The position numbers and the translations under genes are program-made. DNA of 64,000 nucleotides, taken from NCBI GenBank assembly GCA_907164885.2, contig OU015493.1, positions 120,452,193-120,516,192 on the forward strand, given 5' to 3'. Shown here piece after piece: positions 58,449 through 64,000 of the stretch. The stretch comes from Dolomedes plantarius. Its lineage: Eukaryota > Arthropoda > Arachnida > Araneae > Dolomedidae. The notes under the pieces were generated by a model that saw only the letters and a list, made by a program, of their open reading frames with translations, was not told the DNA's origin and searched no databases. Within the stretch, counting starts at the first letter, position 1. Every line of letters begins with the position of its first letter.

Positions 58449-61400
58449 TATTTCCCCCTTTTGCGATAGAAACTTGCACCAACTGCATATGATCTCTACA
58501 AAGTTGAAACTTTGGTTTCGGTAGTGGTTTCGTTAATATGTCTGCAGTCATTTTTTTCAGTAGAAAGGTAAAACAAATCAATGACGTTATTTTTGTACAA
58601 GTCCCGTATGTGATAATAATTGGTATCGATATGTTTTGTGCGGAAGAGATGTTTCTCAGACTCCCGCACCAGTTTCATTGACAACCAGTCAACGAATAAG
58701 TTTAATCGTTGACTGGTTATCTTCAAAAACTTTTATAGGTAGTCTCTGTGAAAGATTTAAATCTTCAGTCAATTTTAATAGCCATGACAGTTCTTGCATT
58801 GCTTGTGACAACGCCACATATTCTGCTTCTGCACTTGAGAGTGAAACATAAGTCTGTGTCCTCGATGACCAAGAGATGCATGACTTTCCCAAAAAGAAAA
58901 TACAGTGATTTCCGCTTATAAGAATCACGTTTGTTATTACTGTTTTTGATTCTTATAAGCGGTTGATTCTTATAGCCAAAATTTAGGTTTTTGCTCAGGC
59001 ACACACACATTTATATATACATATATTAGATATTTTACCATATAATACGCTTTAATTTACGTTAATTATCTTTTATTAGAATTATTGTTTATAATTTTAA
59101 AAATACAACTTTATTTCTTGACCTATAAGTAGATACACATGATTATAATAAGAGAAGAAAAAATCCAATATTTGTTACAGCATACCTGCTTAACAGTTTA
59201 ACATTTCAACTACAGGAAGGGTGCAAGAAAAAGTTTTCTATGGTAGTTTGAAGTAATGAAGTTTTCAGGAGTCTGTTTATACCTCTTTCAATACCAATAG
59301 TCTCAGACGAAGATTCACTTTCTAGCTTACGTTTCACGGTTTGATAACGTGCTGAATCTACTAATGTCACGTTTGCCTAAGTGATAGTGGACACTTCGCC
59401 GAAGATTTATGTGTTTTAGGGTTCAGGAAGCCGCAACCAGGATGTGGGAGGTGGGAAAAAAGTCCCTGTCTTTGTTTGTCAGTGGAGAAAAGTGAAATCG
59501 GACCTGGACGGGTAGAGATGCCCCTGGGTCAAACAAATAGGACAGTATTGTGCTAAAGTGTTTAAGGAGAAACTATTATTTTATGTCTAACAAAGAAAGG
59601 GATGTATTTTACGACTGTATTCCATCCCATATTATCACTCTTTCTTTTAAAAAAATAAAGAAAGAACTTCGTGCCTTTTGAGTGTTTAAGTGGCATTTTT
59701 GGAAAAATGAAAGGAAAGCGAAGAGTGTAAGCTGATTCTTAAAACCGGTGGATTGATTCTTTAAAGCGAAAATTTTAGCATGGAAATAATACATTTGTTT
59801 TTGATTTTGCGATATTGATTCTTATAAACGGTTGATTCTTATAACCACTGATCACTATAACCGGTGGTTACTGTATATCCTGATGTTGATTTTCTGTCTT
59901 GAGGATCTTGTTCCCAGTCAGCATCCGAGAACACGGAGAGGTTAGGAAATGATCCTGATGCTATCCGTAAACCAAGATCTTCTGCCGTTTTTAAATATCT
60001 AGTTATTTTTTTAACTCCGTTCCAGTCCTTTTGTCTGGGATTATCGTTTCTTCTACTCAAGATATGAGTAGCGGCAGCTATGTCTGGAGAAGTAACTGAA
60101 GAAATATAAAGCAGTGTTCCAACTGCTTGTCTATATTGATCGTTGGAAGCCAGAAGATCTTTTCCGTTCTGTTGGCCATAATAATTAGTCTCCATTGGTA
60201 TATTAGTAGGTTTTGAATCTTGAAGCATGAATTGATTCACAAGTTGATTGATTTTTTTCTTTGAGATAGTAGAAAGTTACCGTAGTCTTCTCGAATTATC
60301 TCTATTCCTAAGAAATGTTTTGCTTCTCCTAAATCTGTTATCTTGTAGTTTTTCTCTATGTCCTCAACGACTTGGCGAATTAAATTTTCTGCTTTGGAAC
60401 TTATGAGTATGTCGTCTTTATACACAATTAAGTTTATTCTGTCAGTGTTACTTCCTCTAAAGAACAAGCAGGGATCAGCTTCGCTTTGTACTAATTTTAG
60501 ATTTTTGAGTGTTTTTTCTGCTTCTTCATTCTAACATCTCGCTGCTTGTTTGAGTGAGACTTTTTAGATTGATTTTTTTAAGTTTGCATACTCTGTTGTC
60601 TTGTTCAAAACCATCCAGTTGCTTCATAAATATTTCCTCATTCAAATTTCCATTTAGAAAAGCTGTCTTTATATCTATTCGATGTACCTTTGCTTTATTA
60701 TAAGCTGCCGATGTAAGAAAATTTCTTATAGTTCTGTGTTTTACCCCTGGAGAAAAAGTCTCACCATAGTCTGTTTCATATTTTTGTGTGAAACATTTAG
60801 CAACGAGTCTAGCTTTGTATTTAATGTTGCCATTATCACCTCTTTTTCTCTTGAACATCCATTTATTTCCAACTACGTGCTTTCCTTTAGGTAACTCTGT
60901 TACCTCGTGTGATTTCTCTTTAGCGAGTCTAATTCATATTGCATGGCTTTGAACCATTTTTGTTTTTCTTCTTGTGGCAAACATAATATCTCATTATAGG
61001 ACCTTTGTTTTCAGTTATAAACGCGTGAGATTCATTTTTTATTTTATAGCCAAACCTTTCAGATAGAATTCCTTTGTTTTTCCTTTCGGTGCTTCTTGTT
61101 GCTTGTGTAGGTATTTCTGAATCTCTATTTTCATCTTCGCTTCCTTCTTCAGGAATGTCATCATTGTCATCATGTTGTAGTTGTGGGAGATAAAATTGAA
61201 TTAAATAGTAGTGTCCATTGGAATTTTCATTGTTCGAATGTGATGGATTAGAATTTTCTAAGAACTTCATGGTTCTTCTGACGACTATTCTTCGTCCTCC
61301 GGTATAGATTCTATACCCAGTACTTCTCAGTTCGTATCCAACGAATACCCTTTCTTCTGCTTCGACCGTTCCCCATCTCATAAGGCGTTTTTTCAGTAGA

Positions 61401-62080
61401 TTTCGTTGGTAGTTTGTTTTTTAAATACACCGCAGTGGCTGATGCTTCTGCCCAAAACGTTTTCGGTATGTTTGCATTTATCAATAGCGCCCGCGTCATC
61501 TCGACTATAGAGCGGTTTTTCCGTTCCTCAACACCGTTTTGTGCAAGAAAATAGGGAACTGTGGTTTGTGCAGTAATTCCAAGCTCCTTTAGGTGACATC
61601 AACAGCTTTATTGCAATATTCTTTTCCGTTATCGTATTTAACGGCTTTAGTTGTCAATCTGAATTTATTTGTGGTTGACGCAACATACTCTTTGAGTTTG
61701 TCAAATACTTCATTTTTCGATGACATAAAGTGTATTTAAGTGTATCTCGAAAAATCGTCGATGAAAGTAACAAAGTATCTCATTCCCCCTAAACTATCAA
61801 CCACCATAGGGCCACACACGCCTGTGTGTATTAAATTCAAGACTTGTTCAGATCGATGTGACGGATATTTTGGGTACGGTTTTTCGCTCAGTTTGGCTTT
61901 AATGCATGTTGGGCATTCTACACTGTGAGAGCAATTATTAATAGTTATTCCCCAAACCAAATCTTCCCTTAGAATTTTCTTAACAAATTCCAAATTTCTG
62001 TGGCCTAATCTTTTATGCCATTTTAAGATACAGTTATTATCTGTGCATAACACAGGTGTTTCGGAGACAGAAAACAAATT
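58390..62080 (-). pseudogene. Ty1/copia pol: integrase, reverse transcriptase, RNase H
   Basis: From right to left on the minus strand: GAG-pre-integrase zinc domain (WHKRLGHRNLEF with CPTCIKAKL) and integrase start with GPMVVDSLGG and FVTFIDDFSRYT; integrase end (ALLINANIPKTFWAEASATA); linker; reverse transcriptase (ARLVAKCFTQKYETDYGETF, KVHRIDIKTAFLNG, then LIVYKDDILI, where Lys replaces Val of the usual YVDD); connection; RNase H (FSDADWEQDPQDRKSTSGY before the pogo-like insertion, then SLSSAEAEYVAL and DNQSTIKLI after it) and the C-terminus MTADILTKPLPKPKFQL. Frameshifts or stops near 61720, 61560, 61310, 60930, 60530, 60240, 58700 and 58550 break it. The order IN-RT-RH identifies Ty1/copia. 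Confidence 0.9.
58903..59873 (-). mobile_element. Pogo/Tigger-like non-autonomous element inside copia RNase H
   Basis: A 971 bp TA-flanked insertion with ends CAGTGATTTCCGCTTATAAG and, at the right, the reverse complement of CAGTAACCACCGGTTATAGT; internal copies of GATTCTTATAA(A/G)CGG lie near both ends. The copia frame continues on the two sides if the element and one TA are ignored. A minus-strand remnant at about 59340-59210 (VKRKLESESSSETIGIERGI, then TIENFFLHPS) resembles the C-terminal tail of jerky/Tigger transposases. Confidence 0.87.
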
Positions 62081-63180
62081 TTCTTCTATGGGTTTTATAT
62101 TTTTTCTATATAAATCCCTATCTAACCTCGCGTCAATTATTATTTCATGACCTTTTTAAACGGTTCACACGTCATCCTCAAAAGTTACTATATACCCTTT
62201 ATTGGCTACTTCCTGCACTGAAAGCACATTTGAATCCAACTTGGGAACATATAAAACATTTACAAGTTTGTTTGTTTTGTATAATTCTTTCTAAAGATTC
62301 GCACTAAAAAAATATTTCACCAATCCCTTGCGAATTAAGTTTTGTTCCATCTGCAATAGTTACAACTTGTTTGTGTTTTTCACTTCACTGAGAGAAAAAG
62401 GTCTTGTCATAAAACTGGTGGCACGTAGGACCGCTGTCAAAAACGATCACGGGATATTTGCATTCATTTTGCTCACTTGCTGTTAGCACAAAGTGGTCTG
62501 CGGAATTTATCGCCTCTTTTTAATTTTTAGATTGATGCTTCAAACATTTCTCGTCTGATTGATTCTTTATATTTTCCTACTGATATCCGAAGATAGCTGC
62601 AATTCAGCTTGAAATAATTTATGATTATTTTTTTGACGTGCCAGGTGGTGGCGGACGATGATATTCTGTCATTTCCTTTTAGAATGTTGTGGTTTGGATG
62701 CACTCGATTTCCGGTTCCTTTATTATTGCGTTTGAGACAAAAACATTGTTCGCGATCGGGACCTTTCCGGTTGCAAAATGTGCAGAATTTTAATTTCGTT
62801 TTGTCACTATACCCCTTTAATGCGAGTGAATCGAATTTTTGGTTAGCTTGTCGCGTCTGGAATATTCATCTATCAATTTATTTTTCACATAATCTAGAGA
62901 TAACTCTTGTTCAGATTTGCTTTCCATAGCTATAATTAAGGGGTCATTAGAATTTGGTAGTTAACATAACAGAATCGCGATCAAATTGTTTTCTTTTATT
63001 TCTTAAGTTTAAAAAATCGTTTATCCAATTGTTTTCTTTTATTTCTAAGTTACCCTATACCGCGTAATTTCTCATGTAAAATCAAAACTTCCTGGATATG
63101 TTCTTGCATTTCGGTTGTTTTTTTATATTTAATGGAGTATAATTTTCTCAGAAGAAAAAGTTTATTTGTTAAATTGACTC
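62081..63180 (-). pseudogene. Ty1/copia gag and protease, degraded
   Basis: Minus strand, right to left: LTNKLFLLRKLYSIKYKKTT followed by HIQEVLILHEKL (the UBN2-type copia Gag region), then ESKSEQELSLDYVKNKLIDE, a CCHC zinc knuckle region (FCTFCNRKGPDREQCF), and FDSGPTCHQFYD, the protease active site with DSG intact. Frames change several times (for example near 63050, 62860 and 62700), and a roughly 45 bp phrase containing TTGTTTTCTTTTATTTC is duplicated at 62978-63050. The Gag begins abruptly at 63180, where another LTR element is inserted, so its N-terminus lies outside or is lost. Confidence 0.85.
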
Positions 63181-63476
63181 TGTGGCAACCCAACTCGCAG
63201 ACAACTCCGACGTCGCGTTCTGCGCATCTGGTTCGCGCAGGATTGGGGAATTGACGCGGACATTGGAACACCGATCTTGACTACTTCACTTTTCCGTACT
63301 AGCGTGGTACGTACGCTTCTCCGCTCCGAATTCACTGCGATGAACTACGAGCCGGGTTTCATAATGATTACTGTAAATTTATGCTATGTGTCAACTTTTA
63401 AATAAAAGAACATGTTAAGTTCTAATTGTTCTTATACCTTCTGATGTCCGTAATATGGGAATAATAGTTCCCATAA
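63181..63476 (+). repeat. LTR of a second retroelement inserted in copia gag
   Basis: It begins TGTGGCAACCCAACTCGC at the exact point where copia Gag stops and ends near CCCATAAA, immediately before TTGGTGACCCGGAG. AATAAA lies at about 63402. Length is about 296 bp. TG start, late polyadenylation signal and an adjoining primer-site-like sequence support a 5' LTR on the plus strand. The exact right end is uncertain by a few bases. Confidence 0.7.
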
Positions 63477-64000
63477 ATTGGTGACCCGGAGATTGACTGG
63501 ACAGTTTTGTTTTCGATTAGCCACGTGGCCGACCAAGCAGCAATCCATCAGCATCGCCCCGGTTTGTTTACAATTTTGGTGAAATTGTGCTTCATATGAT
63601 CTCTTAAGCGGCTAACCATTCGGAGTACGTCTCAATTTTTCTGGGAAAATTTTTTTCCCCCGCGGCTGTCATCTGATATAACTCTCACGTGGCCCGACAA
63701 GACAGCGTGTTTGTGAAGCTCCAAAAAATTTTTCTTCTCCACCATCCTGATACTGTGTGCTGTGTCCTCGCTTACGATATGTGTGATGCAAGGTTTTATA
63801 CCTTACAGTGATTATTCTGAATTCTTGAGGCAAAGAATCAAACAGCGATCACGTGTCGCACGCCTATTTTTTCGTGGTGCCTAACTGCTCGGATAATTAA
63901 GCCCTAGGACTAATTAAATGGATTATCACAACTATCTACGTGATAGGTAAGCATTATTTTTTTACCGTAAACTCTATTAAACTTACCTTCTCGGTATTGA
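63477..64000 (+). mobile_element. 5' leader of an LTR retrotransposon, cut by the window end
   Basis: It starts TTGGTGACCCGGAGATTG, the kind of 'TTGGTGACCC' primer-binding junction I know from arthropod gypsy/BEL-type elements, and continues as GC-richer untranslated sequence with repeated CACGTGGCC(C/G)A phrases at about 63521 and 63690. No Gag frame has begun by 64000. The family is not decidable from this part. Confidence 0.6.

Overview
This is a eukaryotic, AT-rich window with no intact host gene that I can recognise. It is most likely from an arthropod, and probably a spider. The reasons are the low GC background, long (TA)n, (CA)n and (GA)n microsatellites, many decayed Tc1/mariner elements, a transposase carrying a DUF4817-type N-terminal domain (a family I know from arthropods), tRNA-derived SINEs, and Ty1/copia, Ty3/gypsy-like and LINE debris. 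The spider call rests on remembered resemblance of several transposases to orb-weaver annotations; I could not run a search.

Layout. 1-6.9 kb: AT-rich and apparently empty. 6.9-8.3 kb: an unclassified repeat block with two copies of a 219 bp direct repeat. 8.5-9.9 kb: Tc1-A copy 1. 11.1-12.9 kb: long-TIR element with a DUF4817/DDE transposase. 16.0-19.9 kb: three different elements (16082-17410, 17415-18473, 18514-19731) strung along what looks like one (TA)n array. 20.4-21.8 kb: compound microsatellite and two tRNA-like SINEs. 21.8-34 kb: mostly AT-rich, with a fold-back MITE (25890-26682), a SINE, and a GC-richer patch at 28.75-29.03 kb that may be a first exon on the minus strand. 34-39.7 kb: hairpins, SINEs and a pogo/Tigger-like element with a hAT MITE nested inside it. 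40.7-51.5 kb: six more Tc1/mariner copies or relatives (some truncated), a hAT/ZMYM-like coding fragment and a tRNA-like sequence.

51.7-54.4 kb is the most unusual locus. A Ty3/gypsy-like Gag-protease reading frame runs in frame into about 0.9 kb of intronless non-muscle myosin II heavy-chain coiled coil, which runs in frame into the integrase C-terminus, followed by a probable 3' LTR. Reverse transcriptase, RNase H and the integrase core are missing. This looks like a retrotransposon that captured a host cDNA, with the myosin segments rearranged.

54.4-56.8 kb: Tc1-A copy 2, then a LINE 3' end. 57.7-63.2 kb: a minus-strand Ty1/copia element with its 3' LTR, interrupted by a pogo-like element and cut in gag by another LTR retroelement whose 5' LTR and leader run to the window end.

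Nothing here forms an operon or pathway; the window is a record of nested and repeated transposition. Every transposase or polyprotein seen carries at least one disabling lesion. Statements on identity are by eye; no alignment was computed.
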